Translations under genes and position numbers: made by a program
The notes under the pieces: generated by a model
Seen by the model: the letters and a program-made list of their open reading frames with translations, nothing else
What the model was told of the DNA's origin: nothing
Databases searched by the model: none
DNA from: CAZYTX01 sp964650485
GTDB lineage: Bacteria; RBG-13-61-14; DATKZS01
Direction of reading: 5' to 3'
Length of the DNA stretch: 64,000 nucleotides
Assembly: GCA_964650485.1 (NCBI GenBank)
Contig: CAZYTX010000018.1
Location: forward strand, 1-64,000
In this document: piece by piece, positions 41,677-50,456 of the stretch
Layout of the letters: each line of letters begins with the position of its first letter
How positions within the stretch are numbered: the first letter of the stretch is position 1

Positions 41677-43091
41677 GTTCTCCTCGCAATCTCCGGCGCG
41701 CGCCGGGGTGTGACTCCGGCGACCATCCCCGCAGGCGTGCTCTGATGGGCGCCGATGTCAATTGTCTTCGCTCTCTTTCCGCCGTCCAGGCCATTGGCAT
41801 CCATGCACAAGCCGCCTGCAAGGCATGGGCTGCCCGCTTGCGGTTTTAATCCCGAGTCCAGAAGCGGGTCGGCCTCGATGGAGTTCTGGTCGCCTTCAGT
41901 CACCGTGCGCCACTTGTCGAGGTCCCAGGTCTCTTGCCCGGCATCGTAGATACGCACTATCCTTCCTGCGGTGGCGGGATGATAGCAGTTTCCATCCGAC
42001 ATGATGATCGGGTTCTGCCTGGCAGAAGGGCTCAGGCTGTAATGCAGGCACCATTGGTCCGCGCCGCCGGTTTGCAGGATGTTGTTGAGCAGTATCAGGG
42101 AGGCGGAGTGGTTTCCCGACTGGTTGCCTATCATCAAGGCGGAGCATTGCCCGGACTTGAGCGTGTTGTTCACAACGGTGAAAGCCCGAGACCCCCCAAA
42201 CCCGTGAACGGCTGCGTTATTATCACCGCCGTCATCACCCTTTGCGTAGAAGCGGTTGCCGATAAAAGAGAAATGGCCGCCGTGAACGGAGCTGGCCCCG
42301 TCGTGATTAGTAACGACGGGATATGACAAAGCCGGATCGGTGAGAAAGGTCGAGTCGGTCATAATTATCCTGGCGTCATTGCCTCCTACCAGCAAAAAGC
42401 CCAACTGCACGTCCCCTGTCACCTCGATGTTTTTCAACCAGGCGATCACTTCCCCGAGATGGAAGGCTTTTTCGTCAAAAGCAGCGCCGGTCTGGGTTAC
42501 TTTTATCCCGTCCCATATAACGTTATTCACGTCTGCATCGTAAACTCCGCTTGTGGGAGTGGCGAAGGTGACGGTCTCGCCGTCCTCCACGTCGCATATA
42601 AGCTTGAACTCCGTGAGCGGGTTCACAGCCGGGCTCATGTTGAGGACCCATCCGGAGCCGGCATCGGCATATGTTCCGGTCCAGCCGCGGATGTAATGGA
42701 TCTCTGTAAAGACTGTCCCTCCCTGCCAGGCCAGCAAAGCGTCATAAGCCGCCTGGGGATGCGAGTAAGTCCTGTTATGGCCGTAGTCCCACACGGTCGA
42801 GTGCGAGCGGTCCAGGCTTTCCGGACCGGGTATGGGCTTGCCCTTTAAGTTCAGCGGAACGTCGCATACATCCAGGCGCTTCAGGGTCCCGCCCATGATG
42901 TGCAGCCGCTTCCCCTGCTCACCCATACGTTTCCGCGGAGAAGGGGGCGGCACATCGGGCACTGGTACGGGCCTCCACAATCTGCCGTTCTTCTCGTAGT
43001 CGGACGGTCGGGTTCCGTCGGGAAGCACCGCGGAGACCCACCCTTTGGGCAGGAAGGAGTCCTCCCTGTCTACCACCAGCAACGTGGGCAT
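41673..43091 (-). CDS. Right-handed beta-helix protein
   Basis: 472 residues with the repeat spacing of a parallel beta-helix: successive strands with N/D-rich turns (IIMTDSTFL, FSFIGNRFYAKG, AFTVVNNTLKSG, SLILLNNILQTG) and a C-terminal DANGL/IDIGAH end as in pectate-lyase-like proteins. GGAGG lies 7 bases before ATG 43091; the frame continues upstream without a better start. It sits between capsid and connector genes, where such proteins are uncommon; more often they form tail spikes. It could decorate the capsid or be a spike moved within the cluster. No catalytic residue is evident. Confidence 0.65.
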   Translation of the reverse strand: MPTLLVVDREDSFLPKGWVSAVLPDGTRPSDYEKNGRLWRPVPVPDVPPPSPRKRMGEQGKRLHIMGGTLKRLDVCDVPLNLKGKPIPGPESLDRSHSTVWDYGHNRTYSHPQAAYDALLAWQGGTVFTEIHYIRGWTGTYADAGSGWVLNMSPAVNPLTEFKLICDVEDGETVTFATPTSGVYDADVNNVIWDGIKVTQTGAAFDEKAFHLGEVIAWLKNIEVTGDVQLGFLLVGGNDARIIMTDSTFLTDPALSYPVVTNHDGASSVHGGHFSFIGNRFYAKGDDGGDNNAAVHGFGGSRAFTVVNNTLKSGQCSALMIGNQSGNHSASLILLNNILQTGGADQWCLHYSLSPSARQNPIIMSDGNCYHPATAGRIVRIYDAGQETWDLDKWRTVTEGDQNSIEADPLLDSGLKPQAGSPCLAGGLCMDANGLDGGKRAKTIDIGAHQSTPAGMVAGVTPRRAPEIARRT

Positions 43092-43185
43092 CAGCAAACC
43101 TCCTTGTTCGTAATTCCCTTGCCGGTCATTCGCAGCCGAGGAGTGGGCAGGGACGGCTGGAGGCCGTCCCCGCCGCATTCCCTGC

Positions 43186-44196
43186 TTACGAGGTTGCGCA
43201 ACGCCTTAGCTGCTTGGTCTCTCCAACCGTGGCGCCGTAGCGTCCCCACCCTGCCACTGTCTCGGCATAGGCGAGCACGTCCTGCTCGGAAAGGATGGTG
43301 AGGTCCATGCGGTTGCCGCTTTTGATCTTCTTTCCGGGCAGTGCCACGAAGTAGTTCGAGGTGTCCGCGGATGAGAGGTCATTGGTTTTCAGCCTGGTGG
43401 TCACCACCAGGCGCACGTTGAAGTTGACCTCGCTGCTCTCGCCGCTCACGGCCCCGGCCACGTTCCCCACCAGGGTGATGCGGAGCGCGTTTCTGAGCCT
43501 GGCCATGAGCTGCACCGGGCAGACGACCACGAAGGTGGAGTTGGCGTTCACGTCGAACCCCAGCCCCTGCATGTCTGAAAGTATCTGCGAGCAGGCGTAG
43601 TTTATGGTGGCGGCGTCGCGCACGGCCTTGTCGTCGCCGGTGTCTCCCTGCCATGCCACGTCAGTGTCGGGCCTGGCCGCCGAGATCAGGTCGTAGTGCG
43701 CCTGGGCCTTGTTTGCGTACCAGCGCGCGCGGAACTCCTTGGCCGCGTCCTCGATCTTCCAGTACTCCTCGTCGTCGAACCACAGCTTTGACCAGCCCAG
43801 CGCCCCGCCGTAGAGGTCGAAGTCCACCGTGACCTTGTCCCCGGAGACCTTGAACACGCTGGCCTTCTCTCCCGGCTTTACCGCCCGGAAGGCGAGACCT
43901 GAGGACACGTCAACGATGTCGAAGCTGTTCTTCTTTGTGCCGGTGAAGTCAATCACGTCGAACACCTCGGACCAGCCGGTGTCAGGGTCGTCCACCTGGT
44001 GGAACCTGGCTATGGCGTCCACGGCGTCTGTGGGGAAGTCGCCCGGCGTGGTGAACTCTGCGATCCTTGCCCTGATCTCCTCGGCCGCCTTTCTGGGCCT
44101 TTCCATGAAGTGCTGGACAGCCTCCAGGAACTGGCCCCTGCCCGGGTCGGTGGAAAAGTCCACCTTTCTCCAATCCGCTATCATGTTTCCTTTCAT
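43186..44196 (-). CDS. Major capsid protein
   Basis: 336 residues. The order after portal, protease and cement gene, the length, and segments such as WSEVFDVIDFTGTKKNSFDIV, FRAVKPGEKASVFKVSG and FDVNANSTFVVVCPVQL fit an HK97-fold capsid. The start MKGNMIADWRK has GGGAGG 5 bases upstream. No long N-terminal scaffold is present, matching the separate scaffold region encoded with the protease upstream. Confidence comes from position and shape, not a decisive motif. Confidence 0.7.
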   Translation of the reverse strand: MKGNMIADWRKVDFSTDPGRGQFLEAVQHFMERPRKAAEEIRARIAEFTTPGDFPTDAVDAIARFHQVDDPDTGWSEVFDVIDFTGTKKNSFDIVDVSSGLAFRAVKPGEKASVFKVSGDKVTVDFDLYGGALGWSKLWFDDEEYWKIEDAAKEFRARWYANKAQAHYDLISAARPDTDVAWQGDTGDDKAVRDAATINYACSQILSDMQGLGFDVNANSTFVVVCPVQLMARLRNALRITLVGNVAGAVSGESSEVNFNVRLVVTTRLKTNDLSSADTSNYFVALPGKKIKSGNRMDLTILSEQDVLAYAETVAGWGRYGATVGETKQLRRCATS

Positions 44197-44232
44197 TTAA
44201 TCCTCCCTTGGTTTTTCGCTTCAGCAGTGCGC

Positions 44233-44595
44233 TCAGCCCAGCACGATGAGGTCTATCAAAGCCTCTTCGTCTGTGGTGTCCGCTGTTTCCAGGGACTTGC
44301 CGCACAGGGTGTTGCCGGTGGACTCGCTGGTGACCGCGGCGGCCGCTGAGTCGTAGTACACGTTCTGTCCCACGGACAGGCTCACGCCCGTGCTCTTTGG
44401 GACCACGATCTTTTCGGCCTCGTACACCAGCACGAAGTCGGAGTTGGTCCCCACGTCCTCCACCACCACGCCTATGGTGTCGCCCACGGCTATCATGTCC
44501 CCGGCGCTGTGGGTGGTGGTTGAATCGGTGGTGGAGCGCAGGGTCTTTGCGCTCTCGAGCCTTGTCCTCAGTTTCAAGCCTTGTTCGGTAACCAT
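44233..44595 (-). CDS. Capsid cement-like protein (DUF2190 type)
   Basis: 120 residues, beta-rich. IAVGDTIGVVVEDV, EKIVVPKSTGVSLSVGQNVYYD and VTSESTGNTLCGKSLE reproduce the pattern of DUF2190 capsid-stabilising proteins. AAAGGAGGTAAGAG is a near-perfect binding site before the ATG, fitting a highly expressed structural protein. It precedes the capsid gene. Confidence 0.75.
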   Translation of the reverse strand: MVTEQGLKLRTRLESAKTLRSTTDSTTTHSAGDMIAVGDTIGVVVEDVGTNSDFVLVYEAEKIVVPKSTGVSLSVGQNVYYDSAAAAVTSESTGNTLCGKSLETADTTDEEALIDLIVLG

Positions 44596-44668
44596 CTCTT
44601 ACCTCCTTTTGATTTGCCTCTTTGCATCTTTTTTGTGGTCGGTTGTCTTAGTGCTACCTCTCACTCTG

Positions 44669-45841
44669 CTATCCCTTTTGCCCGGGAATGAGGGGGTTAT
44701 TGTTGGGATGCTCCCCAAAGGTCTCTTTCTCGGGCGGCGTTGCTATCGCGTCTTTTGCCCATGCCTCGCGCAGCCGGTCAATCTTTGTAAGCTCCCGTTC
44801 AATCTTTTGCTTTATGGCTTCCTGCATCTCCTCCCTGCTTTCCTGCCCGTCCGGCCCGAGGTGATCAGGCGGATTGCTTGCGACCTCTTCCAGGATGAGC
44901 TCGCGCTCTTTGTCGGAGAGGTTCTTCTGGTCAAGGAGCCTCTCGGCCTCCCTTTCCGCGGCAATGGCGCGGTTCCTTCGCTCTTCCTGCCTCTTGTGGC
45001 TTGAAAGCTCGCGCGAGACCTCCCTTACCTTCTGCTCCTTGGCCTGGATGCGGGCATCGAGCTCCTTGATCCTCTCGGCGTCGCGCTCCCTGCACTCCCT
45101 TATCATTTCCGCCACCACCGGGTCGTCCAGGAGCTTCTCGCGGCTGAAGACCTCGGACGGGCTTTGCCTTGAGAGGTCTTTATCCCGGTCCGGCTGATCC
45201 ATCCCTTCGGGCTCGGGTGCCGGCTCGTTTTCGAACTCTTCCACCGCGGCCACCAGTGCCGCCCCCGGGAACCCGGGCGAGTGCAGGCGGCTGTTACCGA
45301 GCGCCACCCCCGAGACCTTCCTGACCGCGTCCACGATCCAGTGGTCATCCCTTGATCCCGCATCGCGGTGGCACTCGACCTCGGCCTCGATCGAGCAGGT
45401 GTCGAGCTCTCCCGCTTTTATCTTCTTCCTCGCCTCGGGATCGCTTATGTATGCGATGCCGGATGCCCCCAGCACCCCCCTGATCCACCTTTCAAAAGCC
45501 GAGACTATCTCTCCCGCGGGGACCCTTTGCTTTCCTTCGCTCCGGTGGGAGGTGTAAACAGGCACTCCCGAGCCCAGCTTTTGGGCCAGTTCTTCGATCA
45601 TCCGCCGCGACCATCTCTTTTTTGCAGGCCTGTTCCCGCCTGCGCCCGAGTAGAGCCTGCCCGTGGATACGCCTTCGTGTCCGGCCACCAGCTCGACGAA
45701 CATGGGACGGCTGTCCCGGCTGCGGATGGCCTTGTACTTCACTTCGCCGATCCGCTCCATCACCCGTGAGGGGCTCATCTCCTCGATCCCGGTGAGAATC
45801 AGCACCATGCTTTTCTTTTTCCGGCCGGAATCACTTCTCAT
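44669..45841 (-). CDS. Prohead protease-scaffold fusion
   Basis: 390 residues. The first ~210 have the look of a phage prohead peptidase (FVELVAGHEGVSTGRLY, GVPVYTSHRSEGKQRVPAGEIVSAFE, LDTCSIEAEVECH, GVALGNSRLHSPGFPGA) with His and Ser residues available for a catalytic pair. From ~250 a long charged coiled coil (EMIRECRERDAERIKELDAR, then QKVREVSRELSSHKRQEE) resembles the scaffold domain. Its ATG overlaps the portal stop (TAATG). Confidence 0.7.
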   Translation of the reverse strand: MRSDSGRKKKSMVLILTGIEEMSPSRVMERIGEVKYKAIRSRDSRPMFVELVAGHEGVSTGRLYSGAGGNRPAKKRWSRRMIEELAQKLGSGVPVYTSHRSEGKQRVPAGEIVSAFERWIRGVLGASGIAYISDPEARKKIKAGELDTCSIEAEVECHRDAGSRDDHWIVDAVRKVSGVALGNSRLHSPGFPGAALVAAVEEFENEPAPEPEGMDQPDRDKDLSRQSPSEVFSREKLLDDPVVAEMIRECRERDAERIKELDARIQAKEQKVREVSRELSSHKRQEERRNRAIAAEREAERLLDQKNLSDKERELILEEVASNPPDHLGPDGQESREEMQEAIKQKIERELTKIDRLREAWAKDAIATPPEKETFGEHPNNNPLIPGQKG

Positions 45842-47121
45842 TACTTGTCGCCTCCATCTGTCTTTGCCTCCTTGCTTTCAGGCTCTTCATCCTCGGGCCT
45901 CACGTCCGGGAGCAGGCCGAGGAGGGTCTCCAATGAGATTGCTCCCTTGTCAAAGAGCGGCATATACAGCTCTTGCACCCGCTCCACCTGGGCCCTTGTC
46001 ACGAAGCGCATGGCAGGGGCCACCCTCGCGGGCGCGAGCTTTCTCTCTCCGGCCGGGGCCATGCGGTTCCGGAGCTGGATGGCCTTGTCGAACATGTCCT
46101 GGAACCCGCCCAGCCACGAGCGCTGCTCGGACACCGACACCAGGGCCACCGGCTCGAGTGTGTTCTCCGCGGTGGCCCGGTTTGACATGAACTCGGGGAA
46201 TCCCAAAAACTGCACCGGCACCCCGGCGCCTCCCGCGAGTATCTTGACCTTCGTCTCGATCTCCTTTTGCACTGACTCGAACCCATGGTCGCTCATGCCC
46301 ACCAGGGAGAACTCCGCGGGTCCTGCGAACACCTTGCCGATCTTCCAGTCCACGCCCGGCTGCAGCAGTCGGTCGTAGAGGTCCTTGGCTTCCTGGATGT
46401 CCGCGGTCTTGAAGTAGGGGGTGGGGGAGGCGAAATAGCGGTTGATCTTGCGCCAGTCCCGCAGTGCAAGGTCTATGTCCTCGGCCTCCTGCAAAAGACC
46501 GGAGAGGGTGGGCACGCCCTCGCGGCTGTGGATCCGGGCGTTGAACTTGATGAACACCGCCCGTGATGGGGAGATGTACACGGTCTCGCCGTCATCGTCC
46601 TCGTAGGCGATCTGTTTGATGCTGGTGTAGGCGTCGTCGGCGTAGCGCACCTGGTAGTGGGTGTCGTTCCAGGAGATGAAGCGGACCTGCACGTTGTCCT
46701 GGTCCGGCATGTAGTCGAGCACCAAGAGCACCTGTCCCTCCAGCTCCTTTTCCACTGCGAGCTGCTGGCCGAACTGCCCGTCGAGCTGGTTTTTTCTTAT
46801 CAGCCGGCGTATGAACTCGAGCTCGCGGCCGCTTTCCCCAAGGGCCGGCTTTGCAGAGAGCCCGTTGGCCATGGTGAAAGCGGCCCGGGTGTCCACTATT
46901 CGCTGGATGAGCTGGTTGCCTGCGCTCGCGTACCCCTTGTACTTGTTCACCAGCTCAGCCACCAGCCTCTCCCTGCTCTGGTAAGGGTTCGCGGATGAGC
47001 CCAGGGAAAGGGCCTTCTCTCCCGCCTTGTAGGTGAGGATGTCGGTTATGTACTCCTCGGTGCGGGCCAGCTTCAGTTCCAGATCAGAGACCTTCCTCTT
47101 CAATGTCTTTCTTCCTATCAA
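45841..47121 (-). CDS. Portal protein
   Basis: 426 residues. The sequence runs through the shapes expected of a portal: an N-terminal region (YKGYASAGNQLIQRIVDTRAAF), clip/stem segments (DIDLALRDWRKINRYFASPTP), EIETKVKILAGGAGVPVQFLG and a long C-terminal helix. TTG 47121 is preferred: GGAGGG lies at 47134-47129, and its distance (38 bases) from the upstream control module is the same as in the other operon. ATG 47157 is the alternative, giving 438 residues. Confidence 0.78.
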   Translation of the reverse strand: MIGRKTLKRKVSDLELKLARTEEYITDILTYKAGEKALSLGSSANPYQSRERLVAELVNKYKGYASAGNQLIQRIVDTRAAFTMANGLSAKPALGESGRELEFIRRLIRKNQLDGQFGQQLAVEKELEGQVLLVLDYMPDQDNVQVRFISWNDTHYQVRYADDAYTSIKQIAYEDDDGETVYISPSRAVFIKFNARIHSREGVPTLSGLLQEAEDIDLALRDWRKINRYFASPTPYFKTADIQEAKDLYDRLLQPGVDWKIGKVFAGPAEFSLVGMSDHGFESVQKEIETKVKILAGGAGVPVQFLGFPEFMSNRATAENTLEPVALVSVSEQRSWLGGFQDMFDKAIQLRNRMAPAGERKLAPARVAPAMRFVTRAQVERVQELYMPLFDKGAISLETLLGLLPDVRPEDEEPESKEAKTDGGDK

Positions 47122-47653
47122 AACTTGCCCTCCAGATTTTTTTCCCCTCTCACCCATTGGAAAAGTGTTGCAGTTTCGCTAATTCCAGGTTTACAAAATC
47201 TGCATTTTTAGGGCGTTTTTTTATCGGACCATTCAATAATTTCTGTTATTTTTCACGAAGTTGGCGCACACAGAAATTTTTTAAATTTTTTTGAAAAGGC
47301 CGATTTTCCTGTCCAAATGAGGTTGACAAATTTGGGGGTGGAAAGGGACTTCTCCGCAAAGTGGGGACTACTGGGAGAAGTACTCATTACATCTTGTCCC
47401 GTAAACAGGACATAAAGAGGACAAACAGGACATGATTTCACTCAGTAAAAACTGGACATAAACTGGACAAACTAGACAATGAAAAAAGAGAGAAATTGCT
47501 GCTAGCGACAAAAATGGTAATAAAATTGAACGGTTACAGGAAACAATGGGAGCAAGCGGACATTTGCTAAAGGGGGCGCAAAGGAGCCAAAAAAAAGGCC
47601 ATGAAAAGAAATTCCTTAAAAGGTGACTAATGACTTAAGTTGGAATCTCTAAC
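47122..47653. promoter_or_regulatory. 532-base leader gap inside the packaging/head operon
   Basis: Non-coding, AT-rich. Near the portal start lies a 45-base box (47159-47203) found again at 52157-52201 with five differences, all transitions. Further up is GTCCAAATGAGGTTGACA (47311-47328), identical at 52321-52338. Between 47404 and 47480 lie six copies of a (A/C)(A/T)GGACA(T/A)A-type repeat about 10-11 bases apart. This looks like a promoter/leader with activator sites for the head genes. No gene is visible. Confidence 0.65.
47404..47480. repeat. Iteron-like GGACA repeat cluster
   Basis: Six near-repeats (cores ACAGGACATA, AGAGGACAAA, ACAGGACATG, ACTGGACATA, AACTGGACAA, ACTAGACAAT) with roughly one DNA turn spacing. 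Suits cooperative binding of a regulator upstream of the portal operon. Confidence 0.55.
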
Positions 47654-49048
47654 CTACTCTGGACCCACGTTGATGTCCTTTTTCGGCAGGTCTGCATACC
47701 TGCCTTTCCCGACAGCCATCTGCACCGCGATCTCGAGCGCGTCCACCAGGTCGTCGTGGTCCGAGTCCGGGAACTCGATCAGCTCTTCGATAAGGCGATG
47801 CGCTCCTGACTCTGGAAAGGAGAGCCTGCCGGTCTCGATCATCCCCTGCAGGCGATAGGCCCGTGCGATCTTGTCCTTGGTCTGTGTCACGGACTTGACC
47901 GGCAGGTCGGTCTCGGAGCGGAGCCTCTGGGCAAGGGCCTCCTGGTAAGCATTCGACTCGATGCCCACGAGCATGACGGGCGAGTCCGGGCAGTGGTGGC
48001 GATGGAACAGGTTGCGCACGGCCTTGAACTGGTCCTCGAAAGACAGTCTGGCCCGGTATATGGAGAGCACGTGCAGGCCGTGCTCATGCTCTCCCACGGT
48101 CACGTGCGCGAAGTAGTCGTTGTGGTCCTTGGTTCCGATGGCCAGGTCCACACCCTGGAACTTGCCTTTGCACCATGGTCTCCCGCGGGTTTTAATCCAT
48201 TCCGGCCTGAATATGGGACCTTTCATAGCCGTGGTGTCGTTCTGGTACTGGGCGTTGAATATGGCCGGCCCGGCCTGGTCGCGCTTCTCCTTGAGCAGGG
48301 AAAGGGGGAACTTGTCCTCCCACAGGGCCTCCTCTCTTCGGGCCGTCTTGATGATGGCCCGGTCAACCAGCGTCGGCATCCCGTCCTGTATGAGGCGGCC
48401 GTACAGGTCCTGGTGGTGGTAGCGGGTGCCGATCACGTGCAGCTTGCCTTCCGGCTCGAGCGTGGGCAGGAGCTCCTTGTAGAACCAGGTAATGAGCTTC
48501 TCGCGCATGTGCCTTGAATGCGCGGCCTCCTCGTCCACCACGTCGTCCAGGATGATCACGTCGTAGTGCTTGCTGATCACCGGTCCCATCACCCCCATGG
48601 CGGTCACGGTGGCCTCTTTTGCACGGGAGACCCGGCCGGCCACGCATATCTCCTCGTCAGTCCAGGGGACTCCCCTGAGCGGTCCCCACTTTTTAAATAT
48701 GGCCGTGTTCTTTTCGAGGTGGTGTTTAATCTCGCGGAGGAACGCCTTTGCCTGGGCCGCGGTGTCCGAGCATATGAGTATGCGCACGTCCGGGGCGCAC
48801 AGCACCCGGTATATGGAGAAGGCGATGGTCATTATGGTGGACTTCCCGTGCCCCCTGGGAGCAAGCACCAGGGATTGCCGGCTGGACTCGACAAAATCCC
48901 ACCACCTCTGGTGGAACCCCTTGCATTCATACCCTAGCGTATGGCATATGAAGCTCTCGGGGTCTGATGGAAACTCGGGCTGGTGCACCCGGTCCAGTGC
49001 CTCGGCCCATGCCCTTCTTAATTTCTTGCTCTCGTTCATTACTTTCAT
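47654..49048 (-). CDS. Terminase large subunit
   Basis: 464 residues. Walker A is APRGHGKST (63-71) and Walker B VIILDDVVDEE (about 164-174), followed by HVIGTRYHH as coupling motif; the nuclease domain holds GVDLAIGTKDHNDYF and DHDDLVDALE acidic residues. It packages DNA into the head. The start overlaps the ParB-like gene (ATGA). No small terminase subunit gene is adjacent; the HTH on the facing radical SAM protein is a possible stand-in. Confidence 0.88.
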   Translation of the reverse strand: MKVMNESKKLRRAWAEALDRVHQPEFPSDPESFICHTLGYECKGFHQRWWDFVESSRQSLVLAPRGHGKSTIMTIAFSIYRVLCAPDVRILICSDTAAQAKAFLREIKHHLEKNTAIFKKWGPLRGVPWTDEEICVAGRVSRAKEATVTAMGVMGPVISKHYDVIILDDVVDEEAAHSRHMREKLITWFYKELLPTLEPEGKLHVIGTRYHHQDLYGRLIQDGMPTLVDRAIIKTARREEALWEDKFPLSLLKEKRDQAGPAIFNAQYQNDTTAMKGPIFRPEWIKTRGRPWCKGKFQGVDLAIGTKDHNDYFAHVTVGEHEHGLHVLSIYRARLSFEDQFKAVRNLFHRHHCPDSPVMLVGIESNAYQEALAQRLRSETDLPVKSVTQTKDKIARAYRLQGMIETGRLSFPESGAHRLIEELIEFPDSDHDDLVDALEIAVQMAVGKGRYADLPKKDINVGPE

Positions 49049-49710
49049 TTTGGCTCCTCCTCCAGTGCAACCCCCTCGGTCCTGTGCTCAAAATCGCGGC
49101 ATATCTTAGAAAGCGCCTCTCCGCTGTCCGCGGCGCCGAACAGCTTTACTGCAATGGCGATTGCGCGCTCGATCGCTTCGCTCTGCTCCGTTGTGACCAC
49201 CGCGGCGAAAAGCTCGTACCTGGGGGGGCTGAGCTTGTAAGTGCTGAATGCCCTGAAGTCCTGGTCTTCAGCCTGCTCCCTTACCATGGCCTTTAGCTGT
49301 TCGATCTCCGTCTCGGACCACGGGAGTATGCCGGCGAGGTCCCGGGCTGAAGAGTATTGCGAAAGTTTAGAGAGCACCCAGGCCAGGATTTCGGGCTCGT
49401 TCTCTCCCCTGAGCCCGTTTAGCTGCAGGGTTTTGATCATGGCGGCCGCCTCGTCCATGTCGGAGACAATGCAGGGGAGCTTCTCAATGCCGAGCTTTTT
49501 GGCTATCCTCCACCTGTGCTCGCCGTCAATTATCTGGTAGCCGCCCTCCGTGGGCCTGGCCAGCAGGGGAGCGTGGAACCCCCTCTTCTTAATCTCCCTC
49601 GTAAGCTTTTTCATGTAGTCTCTGCCCATCCTGTTGGGGTTCCAGGGGTTGGGGCTTAGCTTTTCGGTGGGCACCCATGTGATCTTTATCCGGCCTGATG
49701 AGCATTCCAT
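49045..49710 (-). CDS. ParB/Srx-fold protein
   Basis: 221 residues. The ParB-like N-terminus is clear: VPTEKLSPNPWNPNRM, then GYQIIDGEHRWRIAKKLG, which is the nucleotide-binding GEHR motif. The C-terminal part is helical and unassigned. In phages such proteins occur near terminases or DNA-modification genes. Its start overlaps the upstream methyltransferase gene by 122 bases, an unusually long overlap with both frames needed for conserved parts. Confidence 0.85.
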   Translation of the reverse strand: MECSSGRIKITWVPTEKLSPNPWNPNRMGRDYMKKLTREIKKRGFHAPLLARPTEGGYQIIDGEHRWRIAKKLGIEKLPCIVSDMDEAAAMIKTLQLNGLRGENEPEILAWVLSKLSQYSSARDLAGILPWSETEIEQLKAMVREQAEDQDFRAFSTYKLSPPRYELFAAVVTTEQSEAIERAIAIAVKLFGAADSGEALSKICRDFEHRTEGVALEEEPK

Positions 49711-50347
49711 AGTACATAACCCCCTTTCCTTTTTTCCATGCGAGAATGAAGTCCTCTATACTGAAACCCATATCAGCCGCGAGTCCTTTCCAGAAGCCCT
49801 TTACTAAAAGCTCGTACTCTCCGGCCGACAAGGGCCTGGTCCCCGCCGGGCAAGCCGCTTTGCAACCAGGTATGCGGGGCTTATCTTCCCCGGGCAGGTA
49901 GTTTTTCATCCTCACCCTGCCGCCCCTGATGAAGCTCAGCCTGCCCCCGTCGGTCACGGCGACGGCCGTGGTCCGCTCCGGGCGCCAGACCGAGAAGAGC
50001 CGCTTGACCGCGGGCAGCGGATTGCCGTAGCTGTCCAGGTCAATGAAGTTTATCCCTCCTATGCCGGGCAGGACCTCGCGGATGAAGGATGCGTTGTCCA
50101 TGCGCCACACGCTCACGTTGGCGCGGCCCTCCTCTTGAAGCCTCCTCGTCAGCACGGACCATTTTGCCGGGTCCTTTTCCACGGCGTGCACCCTCTCGAA
50201 GCCTGCGCAGAGCTCTAAAAGCAGCCTCCCCTCTCCCGCGAACAGGTCCAGGGCCGCGGCCTGCGTGATGCCCCGGATGAGCTTCTTCCTGAGAAGCAGT
50301 TTAAGCTCGAAGGAGCCGTGGTCCCTCTTTTTTTTCCATGAGCACAT
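49589..50347 (-). CDS. SAM-dependent methyltransferase, Trm1-like
   Basis: 252 residues. Motif I LDLFAGEGRL and post-I VHAVEKDPAKW bind S-adenosylmethionine; FIDLDSYGNPLPAVKRLF resembles the D-D/L-PYGSP catalytic loop of tRNA (guanine-26) methyltransferase Trm1. The target may be DNA, tRNA or another nucleic acid. GGAGGAGGGG lies just upstream of the ATG. Its first promoter overlaps that of the radical SAM gene facing away. The C-terminal 38 residues overlap the ParB gene. Confidence 0.75.
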   Translation of the reverse strand: MCSWKKKRDHGSFELKLLLRKKLIRGITQAAALDLFAGEGRLLLELCAGFERVHAVEKDPAKWSVLTRRLQEEGRANVSVWRMDNASFIREVLPGIGGINFIDLDSYGNPLPAVKRLFSVWRPERTTAVAVTDGGRLSFIRGGRVRMKNYLPGEDKPRIPGCKAACPAGTRPLSAGEYELLVKGFWKGLAADMGFSIEDFILAWKKGKGVMYYGMLIRPDKDHMGAHRKAKPQPLEPQQDGQRLHEKAYEGD

Positions 50348-50377
50348 CTGCCCCTCCTCCTTATACTTGCGAGCATT

Positions 50378-50429
50378 AAAATATTTTTGAAAAAATACTT
50401 GACAACATTAGAATTGATGCCATAATGTT
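50378..50429. promoter_or_regulatory. Overlapping divergent promoters with operator
   Basis: Plus: TTGACA (50399-50404), 16 bases, CATAAT (50421-50426). Minus: TTGTCA (50405-50400), 16 bases, TATTTT (50383-50378). The two -35 boxes share bases. A 7-bp inverted repeat AACATTA/TAATGTT (50404-50410 and 50423-50429) spans the plus promoter core, fitting a repressor site that acts on both genes. Confidence 0.6.
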
Positions 50430-50456
50430 ACCCTGCCCGGGGAAAGGAGCGGAGAA

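Noticed and set aside
47404..47480. CRISPR array
   Set aside because: Repeats are only ~10 bases, imperfect and without spacers of constant length; no cas genes in the window.
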